Shown piece after piece: positions 25,183-34,613 of a DNA stretch of 64,000 bases. Made by a program: the position numbers and the translations under genes. Position 1 is the stretch's first letter, and every line of letters starts with the position of its first letter. The stretch comes from Clostridiaceae bacterium AM27-36LB (GTDB lineage: Bacteria > Bacillota > Clostridia > Lachnospirales > Lachnospiraceae): contig QUJQ01000001.1 of assembly GCA_003480725.1 (NCBI GenBank), positions 248,001 to 312,000 on the forward strand, written 5' to 3'. The notes beneath the pieces are model-generated. The model was not told the origin of the DNA. It saw nothing but the letters and a program-made list of their open reading frames with translations, and did no database searches.

Positions 25183-26328
25183 ATGGAACAATTTGTATAT
25201 AAGAATCATAAAAAATTAAGATATGGATATACCACAGGTTCCTGTGCAGCAGCGGCGTCAAAGGCAGCTGCTGCCATGCTGCTTTCAGGCAAAGAGATTT
25301 CTTATGTGGAGCTTCATACTCCGAAGGGAATCGATCTTCGGCTGGAAGTGCTGGATATCAGCCGTGAGGACAATGCAGTCAGCTGTGCGATTCAGAAGGA
25401 TGGAGGCGATGATCCAGATGTGACCAATGGAATCCTGATCTATGCGAAAGTCAGCCGGGAGCCGGCAGATGAAGCACAGATCATCATTGATGGAGGCATT
25501 GGTGTTGGCCGGGTGACAAAGCCTGGACTGGAACAGCCGGTGGGAGCTGCTGCCATCAATAAGGTGCCGCGCCAGATGATTCGGGAAAATCTGGAAGCTG
25601 TCTGCGAACAGTATCATTACCATGGAAAACTGTCTGTGGTGATCAGTATCCCATCTGGTGTGGAGCTGGCGGCAAAGACCTTTAATCCAAGGCTTGGAAT
25701 CGTGGGAGGTATCTCGGTGCTTGGAACCAGTGGCATTGTGGAACCTATGAGCGAGCAGGCATTGATCGACACGATCCGGGTAGAGATGCGGCAGAAGCTG
25801 GCAAATGGCATGGAGTATCTGCTGGTGGTTCCAGGTAACTACGGAATTGATTTTCTGGATCAGTATGGTCATGGACTTCAGTTGGAAGATGCTGTGAAAT
25901 GCAGCAATTTCGTAGGAGAGGCACTGGATGCAGCGGTGGAATTTGGAGCCAAAGGCGTATTGCTGGTAGGACATATTGGAAAATTTGTGAAGCTTGCAGG
26001 CGGTATTATGAATACTCACTCGCACAATGCAGATGCGCGAATGGAGCTTCTGACTGTTCATGCGGCGTTGCTGGGTGCACCGGTGGAGCTGCTTCAGAAG
26101 ATGATGGAGTGTGTGACTACTGATGATGCACTGAAATATCTGAAAGAAGCAGATCTGATGGAACCGGTCATGGAGCGGATCATGGAAAAAATGGAATTCT
26201 ATGTGAACCAGCGTGCTCAGCATCAACTGGAACTGGGCGTGATCACATTTTCCAATGTATTCGGCATCCTTGGTCAGACAAAGAACGTACCAGACCTGGT
26301 AAAAAAGATTGGAAGAGATAAGACATGA
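25183..26328 (+). CDS. cbiD: Cobalt-precorrin-5B (C1)-methyltransferase
   Basis: 381 residues. CbiD carries out the C-1 methylation in the anaerobic (early cobalt insertion) route to cobalamin. The N-terminal signature YGYTTGSCAAAASKAAA near residues 9-25 and GDDPDVTNG near 75 are diagnostic. It starts six bases after cobT. Its presence, with CbiG, shows that the organism uses the oxygen-independent pathway. Confidence 0.95.
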   Translation: MEQFVYKNHKKLRYGYTTGSCAAAASKAAAAMLLSGKEISYVELHTPKGIDLRLEVLDISREDNAVSCAIQKDGGDDPDVTNGILIYAKVSREPADEAQIIIDGGIGVGRVTKPGLEQPVGAAAINKVPRQMIRENLEAVCEQYHYHGKLSVVISIPSGVELAAKTFNPRLGIVGGISVLGTSGIVEPMSEQALIDTIRVEMRQKLANGMEYLLVVPGNYGIDFLDQYGHGLQLEDAVKCSNFVGEALDAAVEFGAKGVLLVGHIGKFVKLAGGIMNTHSHNADARMELLTVHAALLGAPVELLQKMMECVTTDDALKYLKEADLMEPVMERIMEKMEFYVNQRAQHQLELGVITFSNVFGILGQTKNVPDLVKKIGRDKT

Positions 26329-27428
26329 ACATAGCAGTGATTTGCTTTACAGAGCATGGGGCAGTTCTGGCGGAGAGACTCTCGAAAGAATTTTCAGAAA
26401 GAGAGATGACCTGCCGGGCATGGATTAAGAAGAAAGAGGCACAGATACCTGACTGCAGAAATGTGCAGGTTCTGACACAGAGTCTCCGGGAGTGGACAAA
26501 AGAGCAGTTCGCAGCGGTGGATGCCATGATCTTCATCGGAGCTACAGGCATTGCGGTGCGTAGTATTGCTCCGTATGTGAGAAGTAAAAAGACGGATCCG
26601 GCGGTGATCGTGGTAGATGAGCAGGGACGGCATGCCATCTCGTTGTTGTCCGGTCATATTGGCGGTGCCAATGCGCTGACCCTCCTGGTATCAGAATGGA
26701 TCGGTGCAGAGCCGGTGATCACGACGGCCACAGATCTTCATGGAAAATTTGCGGTGGATGCATTTGCAGCCAGAAGGGATCTCTACATAGATTCCATGCC
26801 ACTGGCAAAGGAGATCGCTGCAGCGTTGGTGGAAGATAAAAAAGTAGGGATATGCAGTGCATTTCCGGTGCTGGGAACGGTTCCGGCAGAGCTTACGCAG
26901 GTGGAGAATCTGTATGGTGTGGAGTCCGATGGCACGAAGGCGGAGAAGCAGAACTTGCTTCCTCTTGGATTCTCCATCACCTACAGGAAGAACCGGCCCT
27001 TCCCCCACACACTTCATCTGGTTCCGAAGACAGTGGTGCTTGGAATCGGCTGCAAGAGGGGAACGGAAGCGGAGTCGATCCGTGCACTGATCAGGGAAAC
27101 TCTTGAACAGAATCAGATCTTTAAGGAGAGTATCTGTTTGATCGCATCTATTGATCTGAAAAAGGATGAAGAGGGAATCAGGATCTGCGCAGAAGAACTG
27201 GGAGTTCCTTTTGTGACCTGGAGTGCGGAAGAACTGGAGCAGGTGCGATCGGAGGATGGATTTACGGAGTCTGCGTTTGTCCGTTCTGTGGCAGGTGTGG
27301 GAAATGTGTGTGAACGGTCAGCACTCAAAGGAGCCGGAACCAGCCGACTGCTGATTCGAAAAACAGCTCATAATGGTGTGACTGTGGCGGCTGCTGTAAA
27401 AGATTATACTGTCTGTATGGAGGACTAG
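26325..27428 (+). CDS. cbiG: Cobalt-precorrin-5A hydrolase
   Basis: 367 residues. CbiG opens the ring-expanded delta-lactone and releases acetaldehyde in the anaerobic pathway. Family motifs visible: FIGATGIAVRSIAPYVRSKKTDPAVIVVDE near 66-95, LLSGHIGGANALT near 107, and the C-terminal VLGIGCKRGTE near 236. The ATG overlaps the cbiD stop (ATGA), indicating translational coupling. Confidence 0.93.
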   Translation: MNIAVICFTEHGAVLAERLSKEFSEREMTCRAWIKKKEAQIPDCRNVQVLTQSLREWTKEQFAAVDAMIFIGATGIAVRSIAPYVRSKKTDPAVIVVDEQGRHAISLLSGHIGGANALTLLVSEWIGAEPVITTATDLHGKFAVDAFAARRDLYIDSMPLAKEIAAALVEDKKVGICSAFPVLGTVPAELTQVENLYGVESDGTKAEKQNLLPLGFSITYRKNRPFPHTLHLVPKTVVLGIGCKRGTEAESIRALIRETLEQNQIFKESICLIASIDLKKDEEGIRICAEELGVPFVTWSAEELEQVRSEDGFTESAFVRSVAGVGNVCERSALKGAGTSRLLIRKTAHNGVTVAAAVKDYTVCMED

Positions 27429-27434
27429 AGATAC

Positions 27435-29453
27435 ATGGATAGAAAACCGGTGATCATATTTGCGGGAACGACCGAAGGAAGAACGATTTCAGAATATCTG
27501 GCATCTTGTAAGGTTCCGGTGACGGCCTGTGTTGCCACTGAATATGGTGAGACACTTTTAACTGAAAATGAATATCTGAAGGTACATGCAGGACGCATGG
27601 ATCAGGAAGAGATCGCAGCATTTATCCGTGAAAAAGGGGCAGAGCTTGTGATCGATGCAACACATCCTTATGCGGCGGTGGTATCGGAAAATGTGGCGGC
27701 AGCCTGTGAGCGGGAACAGGTGGACTATGTGCGCCTGATCCGGGGCAGCAGCGCAGAATCGGTGGATCAGGCGGTACTGGTAGGTTCTGTGGATGAGGCT
27801 GTAGAATACTTAAAGAAGACAGAAGGAAATATCCTGGCTACGACCGGAAGTAAGGAACTGTTTAAATATACACAGATCCCTGGATTTGAGAAGAGGGTAT
27901 TTGTAAGAGTACTGTCTACCGGAGAAGTGGCAGCAGCCTGTGAGAAGCTGGGATTTGTGGGTAAGAATCTGATCTGCATGCAGGGACCGTTCAGTGAAGC
28001 ACTGAACATTGCTATGCTGCATCAGTTTGACTGTAAGTATCTGGTGACGAAGGAGACAGGAAAAGCCGGAGGATTTGAAGAAAAGCTTCATGCGGCAAAA
28101 GCGGCAGGAGCAACTCTGGTGCTGGTGGGACGTCCGCCGGAACAGAAGGGTTATTCCTATGATGAAGTGTTGGAGATGATGAGGATCCGTTTTCATCTGG
28201 CAGCAGCTTCTGTACTGGAAGTACAGCCGACACAGGCAAAGCGAAAAGTAACTCTCGTTGGCATCGGTATTGGCACACCGGAAGGAATGACAGTAGAAGC
28301 CGCACAGGTCATCGAGAAGGCAGATCTATTAGTGGGTGCTGACCGGATGCTTGCGGCTGCGGCAGACAAGCACAAACCAACATTTTCTGCTTATGAACCT
28401 CGGAAGATTGGTGATTATCTGGAGCTGCATCCAGAGTATCAGCGAATCGTGGTACTGCTGTCAGGTGATATTGGATTTTACAGTGGAGCCAAGAGGCTTT
28501 ATGAAGAACTGGAGCAGAGAGATTTTGAGGTGGATGCGCTGTGTGGAATCTCTTCTGTAGTTTATTTCTGTGGAAAGCTGCGGACTGCATGGGAAGACGT
28601 ATGTCTGCTGAGCACCCATGGACGTAGTGCCAATCTGGTGGGAGCAGTGAAGAGTCATCATAAAACATTCACCCTTCTTGGAAAAGGAGAGAGTGTCCAT
28701 GTACTCTGTCAGGAACTGATGGAATATGGACTGGCTCATGTTACTGTTCATATAGGTATCCAGCTTGGATACGAGGATGAAAAGATCCTGTCAGGAACAC
28801 CGGAAGAATTGTTGAAGCAGTCCATTGACGGACTTTGTGTGGCACTGATCGAAAATGAGACACCGTTCAGCGGTATCCGTGCCTGTGTGGATGATGAAGA
28901 ATTTTCCAGAGGGAAAGCCCCCATGACCAAGAGTGAGATCCGAAGCCTTTCGGTGGCAAAGCTTCAGCTTCCAAAGGATGCCGTTGTCTACGACGTAGGA
29001 GCAGGAACCGGATCTGTGACCATCGAACTGGCACTGGCGGCTGTAGACGGATGTATCTATGCGATTGAGCGTAATCAGGAAGCCTGTGATCTGATCGAGG
29101 AAAATAAGCGAAAATTTGGAACACCTAATATTCAGGTAGTTCATGGACTGGCACCGGAAGCCATGGAAGACCTTCCTGCACCGACCCATGCATTTATCGG
29201 TGGCTCTGCAGGAAATTTAAAAGAGATCATTACCTGTCTTCTTGGTAAGAATCCATTGATCCGTCTGGTGATCAATACGGTGACGCTGGAGACTATGGCG
29301 GAAGTATCCGAGTGTCTGAAAGCACTGAATCTTATTGAAGAGGAGACGATCTGTGTCAATGTATCCCGGGCGAAGAAGCTGGGAGCATATCATCTGATGA
29401 TGGGACAGAATCCGATCTATATTGTTACATGCAGAGGAGGCGGAGAAGTGTGA
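27435..29453 (+). CDS. cbiJET: CbiJ-CbiE-CbiT three-domain fusion
   Basis: 672 residues joining three pathway enzymes. Residues 1-258 are precorrin-6A reductase CbiJ/CobK (FAGTTEGRTIS at start, DATHPYA near 77). About 270-475 is the tetrapyrrole methylase CbiE (VGIGIGTPEGMT near 276; LLSGDIGFYSG near 341). About 480-672 is CbiT, a Rossmann methyltransferase with decarboxylase activity (YDVGAGTGSVTIELA near 518; HAFIGGSAGNL near 580). Together they perform the reduction, C5/C15 methylation and decarboxylation steps in a row. CbiE-CbiT fusions (CobL) are common; the added CbiJ is less so. Confidence 0.93.
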   Translation: MDRKPVIIFAGTTEGRTISEYLASCKVPVTACVATEYGETLLTENEYLKVHAGRMDQEEIAAFIREKGAELVIDATHPYAAVVSENVAAACEREQVDYVRLIRGSSAESVDQAVLVGSVDEAVEYLKKTEGNILATTGSKELFKYTQIPGFEKRVFVRVLSTGEVAAACEKLGFVGKNLICMQGPFSEALNIAMLHQFDCKYLVTKETGKAGGFEEKLHAAKAAGATLVLVGRPPEQKGYSYDEVLEMMRIRFHLAAASVLEVQPTQAKRKVTLVGIGIGTPEGMTVEAAQVIEKADLLVGADRMLAAAADKHKPTFSAYEPRKIGDYLELHPEYQRIVVLLSGDIGFYSGAKRLYEELEQRDFEVDALCGISSVVYFCGKLRTAWEDVCLLSTHGRSANLVGAVKSHHKTFTLLGKGESVHVLCQELMEYGLAHVTVHIGIQLGYEDEKILSGTPEELLKQSIDGLCVALIENETPFSGIRACVDDEEFSRGKAPMTKSEIRSLSVAKLQLPKDAVVYDVGAGTGSVTIELALAAVDGCIYAIERNQEACDLIEENKRKFGTPNIQVVHGLAPEAMEDLPAPTHAFIGGSAGNLKEIITCLLGKNPLIRLVINTVTLETMAEVSECLKALNLIEEETICVNVSRAKKLGAYHLMMGQNPIYIVTCRGGGEV

Positions 29454-30823
29454 AAAAGGAGAGAGCAGTTCCGCGGATCCTGCTGTGTGCACCTGCCAGC
29501 GGCAGCGGTAAAACGTTGATCACCTGCGGAATTTTGCAGGCACTGGTGAACCGGGGGAAAAAGGTGGCATCCTTCAAATGTGGACCTGATTACATCGATC
29601 CTATGTTTCATGGAAGAGTCATAGGAACCAAATCCCGGAATCTGGATACCTTTTTTACAGATTCGAACACGACCCGCTACCTGTTTGCTGAAAATACGGC
29701 AGACTGTGATCTTGCAGTGGTGGAAGGAGTCATGGGTTATTATGATGGTCTGGGCGGTGTGAGTACCGATGGAAGCACTTATGATGTGGCGAGGACGCTT
29801 TCTATTCCGTCTGTGCTGATCGTAAACAGCAGGGGAGCGAGCCTTTCTGTTCTGGCAACCATCAAAGGATTTCTAAGCTTTCGGGAAGATTCTCAGATCC
29901 GGGCTGTGATTCTTAATCAGGTGTCCCCTATGATCTATGCTCAGTTGAAGCCACTGATCGAGCAGGAACTGGGAGTGCAGGTGCTCGGTTATGTGCCGAA
30001 GCTTACGGATCTGAATCTGGAAAGCCGTCATCTGGGTCTGGTTCTGCCAGGAGAGATCGAAGCATTGAAAGAAAAGCTTAAGCATCTGGCAATGGCTCTG
30101 GAAGAGACACTGGATCTGGATGAGCTGCTCAGGCTTGCAGAGATGACAGAGCCGATCAACTATGAAGAACCGAAATTTCCGGTGCTTGAGCATTCTGTGA
30201 AAATTGCAGTGGCATCAGACGATGCCTTCTGCTTTACTTATCTTGACAATCTATCCTTGTTGGAAAGGATGGGAGCAAAGCTGGTGTTCTTTTCACCGTT
30301 GAAAGACACAGAGCTGCCGAAGGGAATATCGGGTATGATCTTAAGTGGAGGATACCCGGAGCTACATGGAAAGGAACTGGCAGCAAACAGATCCATGCGT
30401 CAGTCTGTCAAGAAAGCGATCAAACAGGGGATGCCCTGTATCGCTGAGTGTGGAGGCTTCTTATATCTGCATCGGGAACTGGAGGATCAGGATGGAATCT
30501 TCTATCCCATGGCAGGAGTGTTGGATGCAAAGGCTTACCGGACCAATAAGCTGGGACGGTTTGGCTATATCAATCTGACTGCCAATGAAGCTCAGCTGTT
30601 GGGAGATAAGGGGATGACGATCCGTGGGCATGAGTTTCACTACTGGGAAAGTGAGCAGTGCGGAGAGAGTTTCCATGCGAAGAAACCGGTGGGAAAACGG
30701 CAGTGGGACTGTGTCAATGGAAATGAGACATTGTATGCAGGATTTCCACATCTGTTTTTCTGGTCTGCACCGGAAGCTGCCTATACATTTTTGAAGAAAT
30801 GCGAGGAGTACGGAACATGCTGA
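29450..30823 (+). CDS. cbiA: Cobyrinate a,c-diamide synthase
   Basis: 457 residues. It amidates the a and c side chains of cobyrinate with glutamine and ATP. The P-loop APASGSGKT is near residues 13-21, and a C-terminal class I glutamine amidotransferase domain carries the Cys in CIAECGGFLYL near 335. I chose the GTG at 29450, which overlaps the stop of the previous gene, because AGGAGG lies nine bases before it; the ATG at 29429 lies upstream of that site. Confidence 0.93.
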   Translation: MKKERAVPRILLCAPASGSGKTLITCGILQALVNRGKKVASFKCGPDYIDPMFHGRVIGTKSRNLDTFFTDSNTTRYLFAENTADCDLAVVEGVMGYYDGLGGVSTDGSTYDVARTLSIPSVLIVNSRGASLSVLATIKGFLSFREDSQIRAVILNQVSPMIYAQLKPLIEQELGVQVLGYVPKLTDLNLESRHLGLVLPGEIEALKEKLKHLAMALEETLDLDELLRLAEMTEPINYEEPKFPVLEHSVKIAVASDDAFCFTYLDNLSLLERMGAKLVFFSPLKDTELPKGISGMILSGGYPELHGKELAANRSMRQSVKKAIKQGMPCIAECGGFLYLHRELEDQDGIFYPMAGVLDAKAYRTNKLGRFGYINLTANEAQLLGDKGMTIRGHEFHYWESEQCGESFHAKKPVGKRQWDCVNGNETLYAGFPHLFFWSAPEAAYTFLKKCEEYGTC

Positions 30824-31356
30824 TACTGGTAACTGGTGGAAGCGGAAGTGGAAAGTCCGCATTTGCCGAGTCTGTAGTTATGGGATTAAAGACCCGTCCT
30901 AATCTTTATATTGCCACCATGTATCCCTTTGATGAAGAGTGCCATCGTCGGATCGCCCGCCATCGGCTTATGCGGAGAGATAAAGGGTTTGAGACGTTTG
31001 AATGTTATACCGGTCTGAAGGACGCGAAGATCCCTTCGTCTGGAACGACGCTGCTGGAGTGCATGTCCAACCTGACCGCCAATGAGATGTATCAGGAAAA
31101 TGGTTCCGGGGATGCATGCGTGCAGGAGATCCTGAAAGGGATCCATCATGTGCTGAGTCACACAGAACATCTGGTGATCGTGACAAACGAGATCTTTTCT
31201 GATGGAATCGAATATGATCCGGAGACTACACGTTATCAGCAATATCTGGGAGAGATGAACTGTGAACTGGCAAAACTGGCGGATGTGGTGGTGGAAGTGG
31301 TCTACTCCATTCCGCTGGTAAAAAAAGGAACGCTGGAGGGAATTGTGTCATTATGA
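30817..31356 (+). CDS. cobU: Adenosylcobinamide kinase/guanylyltransferase, first copy
   Basis: 179 residues, near the usual CobU length. The P-loop VTGGSGSGKSAFAE is at residues 5-18. The region holding the guanylylated His of CobU reads IARHRLMRRDKGFETFE near 45-61, so this catalytic centre is kept. The C-terminal part (VTNEIFSDGIEYDPETTRYQQ) is less canonical and lacks the GxGIVP pattern. It overlaps cbiA by seven bases with GAGGAG upstream. A second, complementary CobU-like gene lies at 32114. Confidence 0.85.
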   Translation: MLILVTGGSGSGKSAFAESVVMGLKTRPNLYIATMYPFDEECHRRIARHRLMRRDKGFETFECYTGLKDAKIPSSGTTLLECMSNLTANEMYQENGSGDACVQEILKGIHHVLSHTEHLVIVTNEIFSDGIEYDPETTRYQQYLGEMNCELAKLADVVVEVVYSIPLVKKGTLEGIVSL

Positions 31357-32117
31357 AAAAGATCTGGAACAGTTTTTTAATCGCATTTGCCATGTTTTCC
31401 AAGATCCCGGTACCAAGAGCTGACTGGGATAAGGAAAATATGCGGTATATGATGTGCTTCTTTCCGCTGATTGGAGTGGTGATCGGAGTACTCTTGCAGG
31501 GATTGGGGATTCTCTGCACCTGGCTCTCCTTTGGAGATACTATGCGGGGAGCTTCGTTTGTGCTGCTGCCTGTCCTGGTGACCGGAGGCATTCATATGGA
31601 TGGATTTCTGGATACCACCGATGCTCTGAGCTCCTGGCAGCCCAGGGAGAAGAAGCTGGAGATCCTGAAGGATTCCCATGCAGGAGCATTTGCTATTATT
31701 ATGGGATGCTCTTATTTTGTACTGGCATTGGGAGTGTGGAGTGAGATGGATCTGAAGGCTCTTCCGGTGGCGGGACTTATCTTTGTAGTGTCCAGAACCT
31801 TAAGCAGTCTGGCATTATCCACATTTCCAAAAGCAAATAAAAGCGGCTCTTTGTCCATGTTTTCAGATGCTGCTCAGAAGAGGATACTGTTGATCACTCT
31901 CGCACTGTGGCTGATAGTCTGCGCAGGAGTTGGAATCTGTCTGGACTGGAAACAGACGATACTGCTCTTTGTAACAGCAGCAGTGGTGTATGGAAGTTAT
32001 TACCGGCTGGCTATGAAGCAGTTTGGTGGAACGACGGGAGATATAGCAGGATTTTTTACACAGATATGTGAGCTTGCCTGCGCTTTTGTGATCATGCTGG
32101 GAGGAAAATTATTATGA
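31353..32117 (+). CDS. cobS: Adenosylcobinamide-GDP ribazoletransferase
   Basis: 254 residues, integral membrane, full length. It joins adenosylcobinamide-GDP with alpha-ribazole (phosphate) in the last steps of cobamide assembly. Motifs: FSKIPVP near 15, GGIHMDGFLDTTDAL near 75-89 with the metal-binding acidic residues, and FGGTTGDIAGFFTQICE near 225. The ATG overlaps the cobU stop (ATGA), and it overlaps the next gene the same way. Confidence 0.93.
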   Translation: MKKIWNSFLIAFAMFSKIPVPRADWDKENMRYMMCFFPLIGVVIGVLLQGLGILCTWLSFGDTMRGASFVLLPVLVTGGIHMDGFLDTTDALSSWQPREKKLEILKDSHAGAFAIIMGCSYFVLALGVWSEMDLKALPVAGLIFVVSRTLSSLALSTFPKANKSGSLSMFSDAAQKRILLITLALWLIVCAGVGICLDWKQTILLFVTAAVVYGSYYRLAMKQFGGTTGDIAGFFTQICELACAFVIMLGGKLL

Positions 32118-32494
32118 TACTGGTGACGGGAGGCTGTTTTCAGGGGAAGACAGAGTATGCACTTGAGAAGTTTCAGATCAGTCGGGACGAAGCGGCAGAC
32201 GGTCGGACCTGTCCGTTGCATATGATCTATACGACGAAGCTTCTCTATCATTTTCATGAATATATCAGACGGCTCATGAAAGAAGAACAGGAGTTGTCTG
32301 TGGAAGAGCTGCTGCAGAAAAATCCGGATCTGATCCTTGTGACCAATGAGCTGGGCTACGGGGTTGTCCCTGTTGACCGCTTTGACCGGGAATACCGGGA
32401 GAAAACAGGACGGGTCTGCTGTGAGATCGCAAAGCAGGCCACAGAGGTTCATCGGGTGATCTGTGGGATCGGGACGGTGATCAAGCATGGCTGA
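32114..32494 (+). CDS. Short CobU-like protein, second copy lacking the catalytic-His region
   Basis: 126 residues against about 180 for CobU. The N-terminal P-loop VTGGCFQGKTEYA is kept, and the C-terminal VTNELGYGVVPVDRFDREYREKTGR with CGIGTVIK is very close to canonical CobU. The middle part, which should hold the guanylylated His and the GxxTIE-like strand, is missing. It may be a kinase-only or nucleotide-binding partner of the first CobU. Start overlaps cobS (ATGA). Confidence 0.75.
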   Translation: MILVTGGCFQGKTEYALEKFQISRDEAADGRTCPLHMIYTTKLLYHFHEYIRRLMKEEQELSVEELLQKNPDLILVTNELGYGVVPVDRFDREYREKTGRVCCEIAKQATEVHRVICGIGTVIKHG

Positions 32495-33104
32495 GATCAT
32501 ATTAGTACGTCATGGAAAGACGGCAGGTAATCTGGAAGGACGCTATATTGGAAGCCGGACTGATGAGCCGCTCTGTGAAGAAGGAATTCATGCGTTGGAG
32601 GAAAAGGTGTGTGAGGGTACCTATCCGCCAGTGGATCTGGTCTATGCAAGTCCTATGATCCGTTGCAGACAGACTGCAAAGATCCTGTGGCCTAAGTTTA
32701 CAGATTCTTCTCAGATACAGTATGTACAGAATCTGCAGGAATGCGACTTCGGTGCATTTGAAAACAAAAATTATCAGGAACTGTCCGGTAATGCAGAGTA
32801 TCAGGCGTGGATCGACAGCAACGGAACCTTGCCGTTTCCCGGAGGCGAGTCCAATGAAGTATTCCGGAAGCGGTGCTGCCAGGCGTTTCAGCGTATCACA
32901 GAAGGATTGCAGAAGCAGGAAGAGAAGACAGGGCAGACACTTCGGGCAGCAGTGGTAGTCCACGGTGGGACGATCATGGCGATCCTGGAGCGCTTTGGTA
33001 CACCTAAGAAAAACTATTTTGATTATCAGGTGAAAAATGGCTGTGGTTACAGACTGACACCGGTGGAAGGGACAGATCAATGGAATTATCAATACTTGCA
33101 GTAA
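32487..33104 (+). CDS. cobC: Histidine phosphatase, probable alpha-ribazole phosphatase
   Basis: 205 residues of the phosphoglycerate mutase-like family. The phosphohistidine motif LVRHGKTAGN is at residues 5-14; the second His is in VVHGGTIMA near 153; the acidic residue is in LQECDFGAFE near 82. Within a cobamide operon this is most likely CobC, which removes phosphate from alpha-ribazole-5-phosphate or adenosylcobalamin phosphate. It overlaps the preceding gene by 8 bases and cbiB by 25. Confidence 0.85.
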   Translation: MAEIILVRHGKTAGNLEGRYIGSRTDEPLCEEGIHALEEKVCEGTYPPVDLVYASPMIRCRQTAKILWPKFTDSSQIQYVQNLQECDFGAFENKNYQELSGNAEYQAWIDSNGTLPFPGGESNEVFRKRCCQAFQRITEGLQKQEEKTGQTLRAAVVVHGGTIMAILERFGTPKKNYFDYQVKNGCGYRLTPVEGTDQWNYQYLQ

Positions 33105-34048
33105 TTTTAGGATTTATTCTGGATCTTATTGTGGGAGATCCACACTGGCTGTATCATCCCATCCGTCTGGTGGGACATCTGATCAGCGGTCTGGAGAAAA
33201 TCCTGCGAAAAGTATTTCCAAAAACAGAACGTGGAGAACTGACAGCAGGAATATTCCTGTTGATTCTCACAGCCGGAATCACATCGGGAGCAGCCTGGAT
33301 CCTTCTGTACGCAGCTGGCTGTATTCATCCGTATGTGAAATTTGCGTTGTCCGTGCTCATGTGTTATCAGCTCCTGGCAACCAAATCTTTGAAGACGGAG
33401 ACCATGAAGGTCTATGATGCGCTGAAAGAGAGAGATCTGAAAAAAGCCAGATATGCCGTATCCATGGTAGTAGGCAGAGATACGGATGTGCTGGATGAGA
33501 TCGGTGTCACCAAGGCAGCAGTGGAGACTGTTGCGGAAAATACATCAGACGGGATCATTGCACCGCTGTTGTTTATGATGATCGGCGGACCTGTGCTGGG
33601 ATATTTTTATAAAGCGGTCAATACTATGGATTCCATGGTTGGCTATAAAAACGATAAATATTTGTATTTTGGCCGGGCAGCGGCAAAATTTGACGATGTG
33701 GTCAACTACATTCCGGCGAGATTGTCTGCCATTCTGATGATCGGTGCCGCTGGTTGCTGTGGCATGGATGCGGCCAATGGCTGGCGCATTTACAAGAGGG
33801 ACCGCTATAATCACAGCAGCCCCAATTCTGCACATACAGAGGCAGTAACAGCCGGGGCACTGCATATTCAGCTTGCAGGAAATGCCTTTTATTTTGGAAA
33901 ACTGTATGAAAAGCCGACCCTGGGAGATCCGGATCGGCCAGTGGAATATGAAGATATTACGCGTGCCAACCGACTGCTTTATGGAACCGCGATCCTGGCT
34001 CTTCTGGTATTTGGGCTGGTGAAAGGAGTTGTCTTATGGCTTGTTTAA
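33080..34048 (+). CDS. cbiB: Adenosylcobinamide-phosphate synthase
   Basis: 322 residues, integral membrane. CbiB/CobD attaches the aminopropanol (phosphate) linker to adenosylcobyric acid. Conserved regions: LDLIVGDPHWLYHPIRLVG near 14-32, VAENTSDGIIAPL near 152, VNTMDSMVGYKNDKY near 180, and SPNSAHTEAVTAGAL near 248. The start lies 25 bases inside the end of cobC, with AAGGGA upstream. No threonine-phosphate decarboxylase (cobD) is seen in this window. Confidence 0.93.
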   Translation: MELSILAVILGFILDLIVGDPHWLYHPIRLVGHLISGLEKILRKVFPKTERGELTAGIFLLILTAGITSGAAWILLYAAGCIHPYVKFALSVLMCYQLLATKSLKTETMKVYDALKERDLKKARYAVSMVVGRDTDVLDEIGVTKAAVETVAENTSDGIIAPLLFMMIGGPVLGYFYKAVNTMDSMVGYKNDKYLYFGRAAAKFDDVVNYIPARLSAILMIGAAGCCGMDAANGWRIYKRDRYNHSSPNSAHTEAVTAGALHIQLAGNAFYFGKLYEKPTLGDPDRPVEYEDITRANRLLYGTAILALLVFGLVKGVVLWLV

Positions 34049-34569
34049 AAAAGGGATGTCTGCAGATTTATTGTGGAGATGGAAAAGGAAAGACTACCGC
34101 ATCGGTGGGTCTGGCAGTCCGGGCTGTTGGGACAGGATTGAAGGTGCTGTTCTGTCAGGTTATGAAGGATGGTACTTCCGGCGAGATCAAGATGCTTCAG
34201 AAGCTGGGAATCACCTATCTGTGTTGTCCGGAGCATTATGGATTCTTCTGGAATATGTCGGATGAGCAGAAGAAAGAAGCACAGCAGTCCTATACGGCAT
34301 TATTCCGAAAAGCATGGGATATGGCAGTAAAGGAAGGCTATGATCTGCTGGTAATCGATGAATTTATGAGTGCCTACAATCATGGTCTGATCGAACAGAA
34401 GCAGGCACTGGAATGTCTGATGAAGCGTCCAGACTGTCTGGAAGTAGTGCTGACAGGCAGAAATCCAGGGGAAGAACTGCTGAAGCTTGCAGATTATGTG
34501 ACAGAGATGAAGAAAATCAAGCATCCGTTTGATCAGGGAATTCCTGCACGTAAAGGAATTGAGTTGTAG
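34036..34569 (+). CDS. cobO: Cob(I)yrinic acid a,c-diamide adenosyltransferase
   Basis: 177 residues of the CobO/BtuR family, which transfers the 5'-deoxyadenosyl group from ATP to the reduced corrinoid cobalt. The P-loop variant GDGKGKTTASVGLAVRA is near residues 14-30, and Walker B LLVIDEFMSA near 105. AAGGAG lies before the ATG, which is 13 bases inside cbiB. It is the last cobalamin gene of this operon. Confidence 0.92.
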   Translation: MACLKKGCLQIYCGDGKGKTTASVGLAVRAVGTGLKVLFCQVMKDGTSGEIKMLQKLGITYLCCPEHYGFFWNMSDEQKKEAQQSYTALFRKAWDMAVKEGYDLLVIDEFMSAYNHGLIEQKQALECLMKRPDCLEVVLTGRNPGEELLKLADYVTEMKKIKHPFDQGIPARKGIEL

Positions 34570-34613
34570 GGAATCCTTATGATTACTGTGAACAGGCAGG
34601 AGTAGGAAATAGT

